Below, one piece after another: positions 36,939-46,073 of a stretch of DNA of 64,000 nt (its first letter is position 1; each line of letters opens with the position of its first letter). This stretch comes from Peteryoungia algae (GTDB taxonomy: Bacteria > Pseudomonadota > Alphaproteobacteria > Rhizobiales > Rhizobiaceae), in NCBI RefSeq assembly GCF_030369675.1, contig NZ_CP128477.1:1550001-1614000 (forward strand). The letters run 5' to 3'. The translations under genes and the position numbers were made by a program. The notes beneath the pieces were generated by a model that ran no database searches, was not told where the DNA came from, and was given only the letters and a program-made list of their open reading frames with translations.

Positions 36939-37715
36939 TCAGCCTTCCGCTACCGCCGCCCGGATCGCGACCGCCACCATGTCAGGCGCCTCGTCGATCA
37001 GCATATGGCCTGCCCCCTCGATCAGCGTGACCTCGGCCCCTTGCCAGATATTTTTCGCCTGCGAGACGGGCAGGATCGGGTCGGCTGTTCCCCAGAGCAA
37101 TCGCGTGGGGGTCTGAAGACCTGCAAAGGTGGAGAGCGGTAACGTCCCCTGCCCCATCGAGCCATCACGCTCGACCAGGAAGGACGCGAGGATCTGCATC
37201 AGCCGATCGATCGCGCCGGGAAGTCGTCGAGCATCGGCAAGCCGATCGAGTCCCGCCGCCTCGGGCGCAGCAGTCTGGGCGACCATCGCGGCCAAACCGT
37301 GGGCCAACTCGTCGGGTTCGACCGCCAAACCATAACGCAGCAAAGCCTCGTGGTTGATCTCCGACCCAAAGCCACCAGGTGCCACAAGTGTCAGGGACGC
37401 CACCCGATCATGCACCCGCAGCGCGATCAGACTTGCAACAGCCCCGCCCATCGAGTGGCCGCAGAGATGGAAGGCGGGCAATCCTCGCCGCTCGATATCG
37501 TCAAGGATGGCCATGGCCATCACGCCGGCATGCCCGACACCCTCAGCGTTAAGCGACTGCCCATGCCCCGGCAGGTCATAGATGATAACCGGCTGGCCTA
37601 GATCCAGCTTGGCAATGACCGGTGCCCACAGCGCTCCGATCCCGCCGAACCCGTGCAACAGCACGAGCGGAGCCTTCGCCGAGGACGGATGTCGAACCTC
37701 GGCGAAAAGCGTCAT
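36939..37715 (-). CDS. Alpha/beta hydrolase
   Basis: 258 residues. LVLLHGFGGIGALW (oxyanion region), nucleophile elbow LCGHSMGGAVAS, acid WGTADPILP and His in IEGAGHMLIDEAP complete the triad. Substrate unknown. The start lies 5 bases after the leuA stop, so it is co-transcribed with leuA and shares its leader-peptide control. Confidence 0.94.
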   Translation of the reverse strand: MTLFAEVRHPSSAKAPLVLLHGFGGIGALWAPVIAKLDLGQPVIIYDLPGHGQSLNAEGVGHAGVMAMAILDDIERRGLPAFHLCGHSMGGAVASLIALRVHDRVASLTLVAPGGFGSEINHEALLRYGLAVEPDELAHGLAAMVAQTAAPEAAGLDRLADARRLPGAIDRLMQILASFLVERDGSMGQGTLPLSTFAGLQTPTRLLWGTADPILPVSQAKNIWQGAEVTLIEGAGHMLIDEAPDMVAVAIRAAVAEG

Positions 37716-37720
37716 GGCGC

Positions 37721-39436
37721 TTAAGCCTTCTTCTGCTCGTCGAGCACGCGATTGGCCGCAGACACGATCGCCTCGAGCGAGGCCGTCACGATATTGGTGT
37801 TGATGCCCGCCCCGAACAGCTTGCCGCCGGCATGCGCCATTTCGACATAGGCAATCGCCGCGGCGTTCGAACCGTGCTGCAACGAATGTTCGGAATAATC
37901 CTGCACCGAGAGATCGATGCCGAGATAGGTCGACAGCGCGTTGACGAAGCCGTCGATCGGGCCGGTGCCCTGGCCCTCGATCCGCTTCGTCTCGCCCTTG
38001 TCGGTAATCTCGGCCGCAACGACGCGAATGCCCTTCTGGTCCGATCCGGCCGGATAGGTATGGTGATCGACAAACTTGATCCGCGCCTCAGGCTGCTCGA
38101 CATAGCGCTCGATGAAGCGCTCATAGATCTTCTTCGACGGCAGTTCCTTGCCATCCTCGTCGGTGATCCGCTGGATATCCTCGCGGAACTCCACCTGCAG
38201 GGCGCGCGGCAGGTTGATGCCGTAGTCTTCCTGCAGGATATAGGCGATACCGCCCTTGCCCGACTGTGAATTGATCCGGATGATCGCCTCATAGGTGCGC
38301 CCGACATCCTGCGGATCGATCGGCAGATAAGGCACTTCCCAGACCGGATGATTGGCGGTCTTGATCGCCTTCATGCCCTTGTTGATCGCATCCTGGTGCG
38401 AGCCGGAAAAGGCCGTGTAGACCAGTTCACCAACATAAGGGTGACGCTCGGGAATGACCATCTCGTTGGAATATTCGTAGACCGCCTTGATCCGCTCGAT
38501 GTCGGAGCAGTCCAGCTCCGGATCGACCCCTTGCGTGAACATGTTGAGCGCCAGGGTGACGATGTCGACATTGCCGGTGCGCTCGCCATTGCCGAACAGA
38601 GTGCCCTCGACACGGTCTGCACCGGCCATCAGGGCCAGTTCCGTCGCGGCAATGCCGGTACCCCGGTCATTGTGCGGATGCAGCGAGATGATGACGTTTT
38701 CGCGTTGGTCGATATTGCGGCACATCCATTCGATCTGGTCGGCATAGATATTCGGCGTTGCCATTTCGACGGTCGACGGCAGGTTGAGGATCAGCTTGTT
38801 GTCCGCTGTCGGCTTCACCTCGGCGATCACGGCGTTGCAGATCTCCAGCGCCACGTCCAGCTCCGTGCCGGTAAAGCTTTCCGGCGAATATTCGAAGCGA
38901 TAACCACCACCGGCCTTCTGCGCCATATCCATGATCATCTTCGCCGCATCGACGGCGATCTGCTTGATGCCGGCGACATCCTTGCCGAACACGACGCGAC
39001 GCTGCAGTTCGGACGTCGAGTTGTAGAAATGGATGATCGGCTTGTGTGCCCCTTCCAGGGCCTCGAAGGTTCGCGTGATCAGCTCCGGCCGGCACTGCAC
39101 CAGCACCTGCAACGAAACATCCTCAGGCACGCCGCCCTCTTCCACGCACCAGCGGGCAAAGTCGAAATCGGTCTGCGAAGCCGACGGAAAGCCGATCTCG
39201 ATTTCCTTGAAGCCCATGTCCAGCAAGAGCTGGAACATGCGAGCCTTGCGGTCATGGCCCATCGGGTTGACCAGCGACTGATTGCCATCGCGCAAATCGA
39301 CCGAGCACCAGATCGGCGCCTTCTCGATCACTTTCGACGGCCAGGTGCGGTCGGAAATGGCGATCTGCGGATAGGGGCGGTACTTGGCCGAAGCGTCCGG
39401 CATGCCCTGCTTGACGGTATGGGTTCTCAAAATCAT
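37721..39436 (-). CDS. leuA: 2-isopropylmalate synthase
   Basis: 571 residues, the long (LeuA type 2) form. Motifs: SVDLRDGNQSLVNPMGHDRK with catalytic residues, SLHPHNDRGTGIA metal-binding His pair, GTLFGNGERTGNVD, and the C-terminal regulatory domain (about 440-571) responsible for leucine feedback. Condenses acetyl-CoA and 2-oxoisovalerate as the first step of leucine synthesis. ATG at 39436 gives MILRTHTVKQGMPDA. A leucine-rich leader peptide with alternative stem-loops lies upstream (39545-39722), indicating transcription attenuation. Confidence 0.98.
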   Translation of the reverse strand: MILRTHTVKQGMPDASAKYRPYPQIAISDRTWPSKVIEKAPIWCSVDLRDGNQSLVNPMGHDRKARMFQLLLDMGFKEIEIGFPSASQTDFDFARWCVEEGGVPEDVSLQVLVQCRPELITRTFEALEGAHKPIIHFYNSTSELQRRVVFGKDVAGIKQIAVDAAKMIMDMAQKAGGGYRFEYSPESFTGTELDVALEICNAVIAEVKPTADNKLILNLPSTVEMATPNIYADQIEWMCRNIDQRENVIISLHPHNDRGTGIAATELALMAGADRVEGTLFGNGERTGNVDIVTLALNMFTQGVDPELDCSDIERIKAVYEYSNEMVIPERHPYVGELVYTAFSGSHQDAINKGMKAIKTANHPVWEVPYLPIDPQDVGRTYEAIIRINSQSGKGGIAYILQEDYGINLPRALQVEFREDIQRITDEDGKELPSKKIYERFIERYVEQPEARIKFVDHHTYPAGSDQKGIRVVAAEITDKGETKRIEGQGTGPIDGFVNALSTYLGIDLSVQDYSEHSLQHGSNAAAIAYVEMAHAGGKLFGAGINTNIVTASLEAIVSAANRVLDEQKKA

Positions 39437-39544
39437 CGTCTTCGTCTCTTCTCGTCCTCGGGCGGCTGCCATGGCTGATAACAAATCAGCAAAGCTTTGG
39501 CACGCGCGCACAGACCCTTATCAAGGGATGGATTACATCAATTG

Positions 39545-39758
39545 GGGAAGTTCGAGGAGCAATCGCCAAACGGCTGACCCGGCCGCCGGGCGCTCCTCAA
39601 TGGACCCGGCAACCGCGGATAAGGCCGAGAAGAAGAAGCGAGTTTGGCACCGACGCGACGAAAGAGGCCGCAGCGCGGGCCGTCATCTCAGTCGCAGCAA
39701 TGGTTGTGCCGTTGGTCTTCATGGCAAGAGAAATAACGCGATGAAATGAATCGCGCAA
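39545..39758 (-). promoter_or_regulatory. leuA attenuator region with possible leaderless promoter
   Basis: On the minus strand, a -35 TTGCGC (39758-39753) and -10 TTATTT (39736-39731), spaced by 16 bases, put the predicted start of transcription at or very near the A of the leader ATG (39722), so the peptide may be translated from a leaderless transcript. Past the Leu codons the RNA can form competing stems: GCCGGG(39610-39605)/CCCGGC(39590-39585), CCCGG(39590-39586)/CCGGG(39582-39578), and GAGGAGC(39598-39592)/GCTCCTC(39560-39554). Such mutually exclusive structures after a Leu run are characteristic of attenuators. Confidence 0.7.
39597..39722 (-). CDS. leuL: Leucine leader peptide (attenuator)
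   Basis: 41-residue frame beginning MKTNGTTIAATEM and containing NSLLLLGLIRG: CTT CTT CTT CTC GGC CTT, five Leu codons in six, next to Ile. The stop lies 160 bases upstream of leuA. A run of Leu codons in a short frame directly before leuA, followed by competing stem-loops, is the classic leucine attenuator. When charged leucyl-tRNA is scarce, ribosomes stall at the run and the terminator does not form. No strong ribosome-binding site precedes the ATG; see the leaderless promoter entry. Confidence 0.8.
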   Translation of the reverse strand: MKTNGTTIAATEMTARAAASFVASVPNSLLLLGLIRGCRVH

Positions 39759-39909
39759 GGGCGTTATTCGCCAGCGGATCGAGACTCCGTCGGACAGGTT
39801 CATCAACCCTCGTTGAAACGAGCCCATCGAGCGGCACCGCCGGACGTTTGGCAAAGGCCGCGACATTCGCGAAGGGTGAAGGCCTGACAGACACATGGAT
39901 CGAAAGTTC

Positions 39910-41088
39910 TCAACCACGTCGTGCAACCCTCACCAGCCCCAGCATCGCCACGCCGGCAATCAGGCCCCAGAATGCCCCGGAAATCCCGAGAATGGAAATC
40001 CCGGACGCGGTGACCAGGAATGTCACCGCTGCCGCCTCACGCGTCTCCGGCACCTGGAAAGCTGCAACCGAGGAACCCGAAAATGCGCCGATCAGCGCCA
40101 GCCCAGCGACCGACTGAATGAGGATCGGCGGCGCCAGGGACACGAAACCGGTCACAGCACCGGCCGCAAGACCCAGAAGCACATAGCCGATGCCGGCAAT
40201 GATCGCCGCCCAGTAGCGCCGCTTCGGATCAGGATGCGCATCCTCACCCGCACACATCGCGGCCGTGATCGCCGCAAGGTTCACAGCATGCCCGCCAAAC
40301 GGCGCCGACAGCGCGGAAAACAGCCCTGTCACGGCAAACATCGGGCCCGGCTGAGGCTCATATTTGTTGACCTTGAGGATCGCGATACCCGGAATGTTCT
40401 GCGAGGCCATGGTGACGATGAACAACGGCAGCGCGATCGAGACGAGTGCCGGAAGCGTAAAGGCCGGAAGCACGAATGCCACCGGCGGCGCAAGAGATGC
40501 TGCCCAGCTCGCCATGGCGCCCGCGGGCAAATCCACCCCGAAGATGATGACCACGACAAAGGCGACCAGTGCTGCCGGCACCGCATAGAGCCGCTTGAAG
40601 GCTGCCACCACCGCCCAGACGACCAGGATCGGCAGGCCAAGCGTCGCATCGAAGGCCACGGCCTGAAACGGCGCAAAGCAGAGATTGAGAATGACACCGG
40701 CCAGCATCGCATTGGCGATCGGCGCCGGAATGGCTGCCACCGCCCGCCCGAACGGGCGGACCAGGCCGGCGAGCACGATCAACGCCGCACACACCAGAAA
40801 CGCCCCGACCGCCGCCGGAAAGCCGCCAACGGGAATGCCCGCCGTCACCATCAGCGCCGCCCCCGGCGTCGACCAGGCGACCGACACCGGTAGCTTCGTC
40901 CACACGCTCAAGACGATGCCGCAAATGCCCATGGCCAACGACAGCGCCATAAGCCCCGAGGCCGCCTCGTAATCCGTGGCGCCCACACCCTTCAGTCCCT
41001 GAAGCACGACTGCAAACGAACTGGCAAAGCCGACAAAGGCGACGAGCACGCCCATGAAGGCGGCCTGGGGGGAAAAGTCTTTCAACAT
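39910..41088 (-). CDS. benE: Benzoate/H+ symporter BenE family membrane protein
   Basis: 392 residues with about 12 hydrophobic segments. Family marks: QAAFMGVLVAFVGFASSFAVVLQGL, WSTPGAALMVTAG, PLFIVTMASQNIPGIAIL and FGGHAVNLAAITAAMCAG. BenE proteins import benzoate with protons, but many homologues occur without a benzoate pathway, and none is seen in this window, so the substrate is uncertain. The ATG at 41088 matches the family start MLKDFSPQAAFMG. Confidence 0.92.
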   Translation of the reverse strand: MLKDFSPQAAFMGVLVAFVGFASSFAVVLQGLKGVGATDYEAASGLMALSLAMGICGIVLSVWTKLPVSVAWSTPGAALMVTAGIPVGGFPAAVGAFLVCAALIVLAGLVRPFGRAVAAIPAPIANAMLAGVILNLCFAPFQAVAFDATLGLPILVVWAVVAAFKRLYAVPAALVAFVVVIIFGVDLPAGAMASWAASLAPPVAFVLPAFTLPALVSIALPLFIVTMASQNIPGIAILKVNKYEPQPGPMFAVTGLFSALSAPFGGHAVNLAAITAAMCAGEDAHPDPKRRYWAAIIAGIGYVLLGLAAGAVTGFVSLAPPILIQSVAGLALIGAFSGSSVAAFQVPETREAAAVTFLVTASGISILGISGAFWGLIAGVAMLGLVRVARRG

Positions 41089-41501
41089 GGCAGGGCTCAC
41101 AAAGTCGATCTTGATAGACGAAAGCGGAAACAAATTTTCGTCCGTCTGGCAAGCCAGACGCGACCGCAGAAAGACCTGCAACCGCTCAGGCGTCGCTGGC
41201 GGTCATGATCGCACCATCTCCAGGGTCTTGCTCCGCCCGGTCAGTGTCCGCATGCCGATGTCTGAACACGGCCCATACGCTTGAAAGCAGGGCTGCACGC
41301 GCAGACACCCAAGGCGGCAGGTCGATACTTGGGTGATCAGCAGCGTCATCTGCCCTTCATGGAAATCGGGCAGGCAATCTCCGGGGTGAAAACCCAAGCT
41401 TCCGCTTGCCTTTTCGCCCCCTTTTGCCTATGGACCCCCCTCCGATGCATTCGGGGACGTCCCGTTCACTTCCGCCTCATATGGCTGGGTTCACGAAGGA
41501 T
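41089..41501. other. Intergenic stretch between benE and the carboxyspermidine decarboxylase gene
   Basis: 413 bases separating divergent genes; it must contain both promoters. The first part carries a short dyad GTCTGGC-AA-GCCAGAC at 41144-41159. The rest is a C/T-rich leader before the decarboxylase gene. No convincing gene or known polyamine riboswitch was recognised. Confidence 0.55.
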
Positions 41502-42605
41502 ATGGCCTTGATCCAGACTCCCTATTACCTGATCGACAAATCCAAGCTCCTGCAGAACATGGAGAAGATCGCGACCCTGCGCGAACTCTCCGGCGCCAAG
41601 GCCTTGCTGGCTTTGAAGTGCTTCGCCACATGGTCGGTCTTCGATTTCATGCGAGATTACATGGATGGCACCACGTCCTCCTCGCTGAACGAGGTCCGTC
41701 TCGGCCATGAGCGTTTCGGCAAGGAGACCCATGCCTATTCGGTGGCCTATGCCGACTACGAGATCGACGAGGTCGTGTCCCATGCCGACAAGATCATCTT
41801 CAATTCGATCGGCCAGCTGACCCGCTTTGAGAACCAGTCCTCCGGCATTATCCGCGGCCTGCGCCTCAATCCCGGCGTCTCCTCCTCGAGCTTCGATCTC
41901 GCAGACCCCGCCCGCCCCTTCTCGCGGCTTGGCGAATGGGATCTGAAGAAGGTCGAGCCGGTCATGGACCTGATCTCCGGCTTCATGATCCACAACAATT
42001 GCGAAAACGGCGATTTCGATCTCTTCGACAAGATGCTCGGCGACATCGAACAGAAATTCGGCCCCCTGCTGAAAAAAGCCGACTGGGTCTCCCTCGGCGG
42101 CGGCATCCACTTCACCGGCGAGGACTATCCGCTGGAAAAATTCGCCGAGCGCCTGAAGCGCTTCTCCGGCGAATATGGCGTGCAGGTCTTTCTCGAGCCC
42201 GGCGAAGCCTCGATCACCAAGTCGACCACGCTCGAAGTCACCGTGCTCGACAAGCTTTACAACGGCAAGGATCTTGTCGTGGTGGACAGTTCCATCGAAG
42301 CGCATCTCCTCGATCTCCTGATCTACCGGGAAAGCGCGAAGGTCCATCCCAACCAGGGACCGCACCGGTACCAGGTCTGCGGCAAGTCCTGCCTCGCGGG
42401 CGACATTTTCGGCGAGTTCAATTTTGAAGCAGAATTGAACATCGGCGACCGGATCTCGCTGCAGGACACCGCCGGCTACACGATGGTCAAGAAAAACTGG
42501 TTTAACGGCGTGCAAATGCCGGCAATCGCCATCCGCGAACTGGATGGCAGCCTCAGGACGGTCCGTGAGTTCGACTACACGGACTACGAACAAAGCCTGT
42601 CCTGA
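41502..42605 (+). CDS. nspC: Carboxy(nor)spermidine decarboxylase
   Basis: 367 residues, alanine-racemase-fold PLP enzyme. Pyridoxal Lys in LLALKCFATWSVFDFM (about 52); HNNCENGDFDLFDKM; LGGGIHFTGEDYP; LEPGEASITKS; and VCGKSCLAGDIFGEF with the active-site Cys. These define the CANSDC/CASDC branch. It decarboxylates carboxyspermidine to spermidine, the last step of the route used by many alphaproteobacteria that lack SpeD/SpeE. ATG 41502 is close to AAGGA (1 base); an upstream ATG at 41481 lacks any ribosome-binding site. Confidence 0.95.
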   Translation: MALIQTPYYLIDKSKLLQNMEKIATLRELSGAKALLALKCFATWSVFDFMRDYMDGTTSSSLNEVRLGHERFGKETHAYSVAYADYEIDEVVSHADKIIFNSIGQLTRFENQSSGIIRGLRLNPGVSSSSFDLADPARPFSRLGEWDLKKVEPVMDLISGFMIHNNCENGDFDLFDKMLGDIEQKFGPLLKKADWVSLGGGIHFTGEDYPLEKFAERLKRFSGEYGVQVFLEPGEASITKSTTLEVTVLDKLYNGKDLVVVDSSIEAHLLDLLIYRESAKVHPNQGPHRYQVCGKSCLAGDIFGEFNFEAELNIGDRISLQDTAGYTMVKKNWFNGVQMPAIAIRELDGSLRTVREFDYTDYEQSLS

Positions 42606-42655
42606 ACTCCCTCAGGAACAGGTTCTGACGATTGGACGCAAGGAGTGGTCCCATT

Positions 42656-43894
42656 ATGAAGAAGAACGTGCTCATCATCGGCGCCGGCGGCGTCGCCCAG
42701 GTTGTCGCCCACAAGTGCGCGCAGAACAATGACATGCTCGGCGACATCCATATCGCCTCGCGCACCAAGGCGAAATGCGACGCCATCATCGCTTCCGTGC
42801 ACGAGAAGAAGGCGATGAAGCAGCAAGGCGTGCTCGAATCCCACCAGCTCGACGCCCTCGACATCGAAGCGACCAAGGCGCTGATCAAGAAGCTCGGCAC
42901 CGAGATCGTCATCAATGTCGGCACCGCCTTCCTCAACATGTCGGTGCTGCGCGCCTGCATGGACACCGGCGTCGCCTATATCGACACCGCGATCCATGAA
43001 GAGCCGAACAAGATCTGCGAAACGCCGCCGTGGTACGGAAACTACGAGTGGAAGCGTGCGGAAGAATGCGCGGAGAAGGGCATCACCGCCATCCTCGGCG
43101 CAGGCTTCGATCCGGGCGTCGTCAACGCCTATGCCCGCCTCGCCAAGGATGAATATCTCGACAAGGTGACCGACGTCGACATCGTCGACATCAATGCCGG
43201 CAGCCATGGCAAATACTTCGCCACCAACTTCGACCCGGAAATCAACTTCCGCGAATTTACCGGCGTCGTCTATTCCTGGCAGGGCGGCGAATGGCAGGTG
43301 AACAAGATGTTCGAGATCGGCAAGGACTACGACCTGCCGGTCGTCGGCACGCGTCGCGCCTATCTCTGCGGCCATGACGAAGTGCACTCGCTGGCGAAGA
43401 ACATGGACGGCGCCGACGTGCGCTTCTGGATGGGCTTTGGCGATCACTACATCAACGTCTTCACCGTGCTGAAGTCGATCGGTCTGCTCTCCGAACAGCC
43501 GGTCAAGCTCGCCGACGGTTCTGAAGTGGTCCCGCTCAAGGTCGTCAAGGCCTGCCTGCCCGACCCCTCCTCGCTTGCTCCCGAATATGAAGGCAAGACC
43601 TGCATCGGCGATTACGTGAAGGGCATCAAGGACGGCAAGGAAAAGACCGTCTTCCTCTACAACGTCGCCGACCACAAGGAAGCCTATAACGAAGTGGGCA
43701 GCCAGGGCATCTCCTACACGGCCGGCGTTCCCCCGGTCGCAGCCGCCATGCTGGTCGCGACAGGCGAGTGGGACGTCAAGAAGATGGCCAACGTCGAAGA
43801 ACTGCCGCCCAAGCCCTTCATCAACCTCCTGAACAAGATCGGCCTGCCGACCCGCATCCAGGACGAGGACGGCGATCGGGCCGTGGAGTTCTAA
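42656..43894 (+). CDS. Carboxy(nor)spermidine dehydrogenase (saccharopine dehydrogenase family)
   Basis: 412 residues. NAD(P)-binding VLIIGAGGVAQVVAHKCAQ at the N terminus, then GAGFDPGVVNAYARLAKDEY and the saccharopine-dehydrogenase C-terminal fold. It reductively condenses aspartate semialdehyde with putrescine (or diaminopropane) to give carboxy(nor)spermidine, the substrate of the decarboxylase 50 bases upstream. ATG 42656 follows AAGGAG. The usual gene pair of alphaproteobacterial spermidine synthesis. Which diamine is preferred cannot be read from sequence. Confidence 0.95.
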   Translation: MKKNVLIIGAGGVAQVVAHKCAQNNDMLGDIHIASRTKAKCDAIIASVHEKKAMKQQGVLESHQLDALDIEATKALIKKLGTEIVINVGTAFLNMSVLRACMDTGVAYIDTAIHEEPNKICETPPWYGNYEWKRAEECAEKGITAILGAGFDPGVVNAYARLAKDEYLDKVTDVDIVDINAGSHGKYFATNFDPEINFREFTGVVYSWQGGEWQVNKMFEIGKDYDLPVVGTRRAYLCGHDEVHSLAKNMDGADVRFWMGFGDHYINVFTVLKSIGLLSEQPVKLADGSEVVPLKVVKACLPDPSSLAPEYEGKTCIGDYVKGIKDGKEKTVFLYNVADHKEAYNEVGSQGISYTAGVPPVAAAMLVATGEWDVKKMANVEELPPKPFINLLNKIGLPTRIQDEDGDRAVEF

Positions 43895-43931
43895 GATCGC
43901 GGATGAGCGTTTGAGGATTGAGGGAATGCGG

Positions 43932-43957
43932 ACCCCGCCGGAGAAATTCGGCGGGGT
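43932..43957 (+). terminator. Intrinsic terminator after the carboxyspermidine operon
   Basis: 9-bp stem ACCCCGCCG / CGGCGGGGT with an 8-base loop, then TTTTCTG. Confidence 0.88.
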
Positions 43958-44188
43958 TTTCTGTTGGCCCACAAGGCCCACCGCATCATGTCAGGGCGAA
44001 CTGAGGAGCTAGCGCCGCCAGCGGCAGACGACGAGGTCGATGGCGGCGTCGAACTCGTGTTCAAGACGCTGACGGCAAGGAAAGCCGTGTCGATCTGACG
44101 CCGGAGGCGACCTCCCCGTATCCACCCCGCCCCCACCATGTTACGAGGCCGCCACCAACCACCCACCCACTCGCCGAGATACCCGCCC

Positions 44189-44692
44189 ATGCCCCCTGCC
44201 CTCTACGCTGACCTCACCGCCGCCCTCCGCCCCCTGCTGGCGGAACTCCACCACACACCCGAGCTCTTCCAGACCTGGGACGTCCATCTGGAGCTTGTCG
44301 CGGCCGGTGGTCTCGTGGTGGTGAAATCGAAGCGTTCAAAGGGGCTGGTCGACAGCCTGTTCTGGGGCCGCGCGCCCGGCTCGACCGAAAACAAGCAGTT
44401 GCCGGAGGCGGTAGCCTTTGCCGCTGTTGACCGCTTCCTCGGCCTTGGCGCCCATCTGGCGCTGTCGGATGCGCTGCCGGAAGGTGCCGTGCTCGACGAG
44501 GCCTATCCCCATTGCGCGGTCAAATTCGCCTATCGCAAGAAGGGCGCCCCGAAGGCGAAATCGCTGTCGATGATCTTCATCGGCTTCAACGACGAGGCGG
44601 ACGCCCTTGCTTATGCCGAGCGCGCGGAGGGCAACCTGCCGCTGGTGACAGCCAGGCCGTTTTCGGGCGAGAAACTCCACGAATGGCGCTGA
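44189..44692 (+). CDS. Hypothetical protein
   Basis: 167 residues: helical N terminus MPPALYADLTAALRPLLAEL, then VHLELVAAGGLVVVKSKRSKGLVDSLFWGR and SLSMIFIGFNDEADALAYAERAEG. No family recognised and no membrane segment. The codon use is GC3-rich as in its neighbours. The ribosome-binding site is weak (GAGAT). It converges on the EAL gene with a 7-base gap. I infer a real gene from length and composition only. Confidence 0.6.
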   Translation: MPPALYADLTAALRPLLAELHHTPELFQTWDVHLELVAAGGLVVVKSKRSKGLVDSLFWGRAPGSTENKQLPEAVAFAAVDRFLGLGAHLALSDALPEGAVLDEAYPHCAVKFAYRKKGAPKAKSLSMIFIGFNDEADALAYAERAEGNLPLVTARPFSGEKLHEWR

Positions 44693-44699
44693 CAGGCGC

Positions 44700-46073
44700 C
44701 TAGGCTGCCGCCGACCGCTGCGCCAACAACTCGCAAACCGGCACCGGCCGGCCGTAGAGGTAGCCCTGGAAACACTGGCAGCCGGCGGCCTCCAGTGCTG
44801 CGCGCTGCGCTTCCGTCTCCACCCCCTCGGCGATCACGGCGAGCCCCAGGCTGACGCTCAGCCTCATGATTGTCTCGACGATCGCCCCGTTGCGCGGGTC
44901 GGTCAGCAGTTCGCGCACGAAGGACTGGTCGATCTTGACCTGCTCGAAGGGCAGGTTCTTCAGCGAACTGAGCGATGAATATCCGGTTCCGAAGTCGTCG
45001 AGCGACCAGCAGATGCCGAAATCCTTCAGCGCCTTCATCTTGGTCTGCACCACGCCCATGTCGTCGGCCAGCACGCTTTCCGTCAGCTCCAGCTTCAGCG
45101 CCTGCGGCCGGGCGCCGGACAGTGTCACGATCGCCCGCACCTGCTCGACGAAATCCGGCTGGCGAAATTGCGTGGCGCTGACATTGACGGCGATGGTCAG
45201 GTGCTGGGTCTCGGGCAAGCGGGACCAGGCCTGCAGCTGGGCAGCGGCGGTTCTCAAGACCCATTCGCCGATCGGAATGATCAGCCCCGTCTCCTCAGCC
45301 AGCGGAATGAAGGCATTCGGCGGCACCATGCCCTTTGTCGGATGGCGCCAGCGCAAGAGCGCCTCGACCCCGGTCATTGCCCCCTTGAGGTCAACCTGCG
45401 GCTGGTAATGCAGCTCGAACTCGCCGCGCGCGATCGCCCGGCGGACCTCGCCCTCCAGCGCCCGGCGTGCATCGACATCGGCCTGCATGATGAGCACGAC
45501 CACACAGGTCGCGACGGTCCCGGTGATCTGATTGGCGAAGACCTCGATGGTCCCTGCCCCCTGCATCACGCCGGGGATCGCCACATGCGGCATGATATCG
45601 AGTGAAAAGCCGAGAAAGCCGGCAAGCCCCAGAGAGGGAAGCAGGACCCGGAGATAGAAGCCCTCGCGCTGAAAGACGAGATAGCTGGCGGCCACCACCG
45701 GCAGGAAATTGAAGTGCACGGAGGCCTGGATCCCCGGCGCCGGATCTTCGCAGAGCGCTGCAAGCAAAATGCTCAGCAAGAGCCCATGCGACATCACCAG
45801 GGCGCCGGTCCGGATCCGGTTGCCAAAGGCCAGTGCCACCATGGCCAGCCCCAGCGCAAAGGACAAGGATGCGGTCAAGGCGGACCCCGCTGACAGAAGC
45901 GTCATCGAGGCCCCGAGCCAGAGTGCGCTCACGATCACGACGACCATGCCGCCGATCAGAACGAGATTCTTGACGCGCCTGTTGTGCCGCCCGTCAGCTG
46001 TCCAGCGGGACAGGTCGGACGCCGCGCGCTGGTAGGAAGGTGAGAAGAGGGAATCGGAGGAACTTGAACGCAT
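44700..46073 (-). CDS. Membrane EAL-domain c-di-GMP phosphodiesterase
   Basis: 457 residues. Membrane region of about six helices (35-205), then an EAL domain (about 213-445). Catalytic motifs are complete: EALLRW, VNVSATQF, LELTESV, DDFGTGYSS, VKIDQSF, AEGVE and the Q of FQGYLYG. No GGDEF domain, so it is probably a stand-alone phosphodiesterase hydrolysing c-di-GMP to pGpG. It is a close relative of the EAL protein at 50464-51828 in architecture. The input domain is unnamed. Confidence 0.93.
   Translation of the reverse strand: MRSSSSDSLFSPSYQRAASDLSRWTADGRHNRRVKNLVLIGGMVVVIVSALWLGASMTLLSAGSALTASLSFALGLAMVALAFGNRIRTGALVMSHGLLLSILLAALCEDPAPGIQASVHFNFLPVVAASYLVFQREGFYLRVLLPSLGLAGFLGFSLDIMPHVAIPGVMQGAGTIEVFANQITGTVATCVVVLIMQADVDARRALEGEVRRAIARGEFELHYQPQVDLKGAMTGVEALLRWRHPTKGMVPPNAFIPLAEETGLIIPIGEWVLRTAAAQLQAWSRLPETQHLTIAVNVSATQFRQPDFVEQVRAIVTLSGARPQALKLELTESVLADDMGVVQTKMKALKDFGICWSLDDFGTGYSSLSSLKNLPFEQVKIDQSFVRELLTDPRNGAIVETIMRLSVSLGLAVIAEGVETEAQRAALEAAGCQCFQGYLYGRPVPVCELLAQRSAAA

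Noticed and set aside
43988..44098. 36-codon frame (MSGRTEELAPPAADDEV...) between the spermidine operon and the hypothetical gene
   Set aside because: No ribosome-binding site, no family; too short and isolated to support. It may be a gene fragment.
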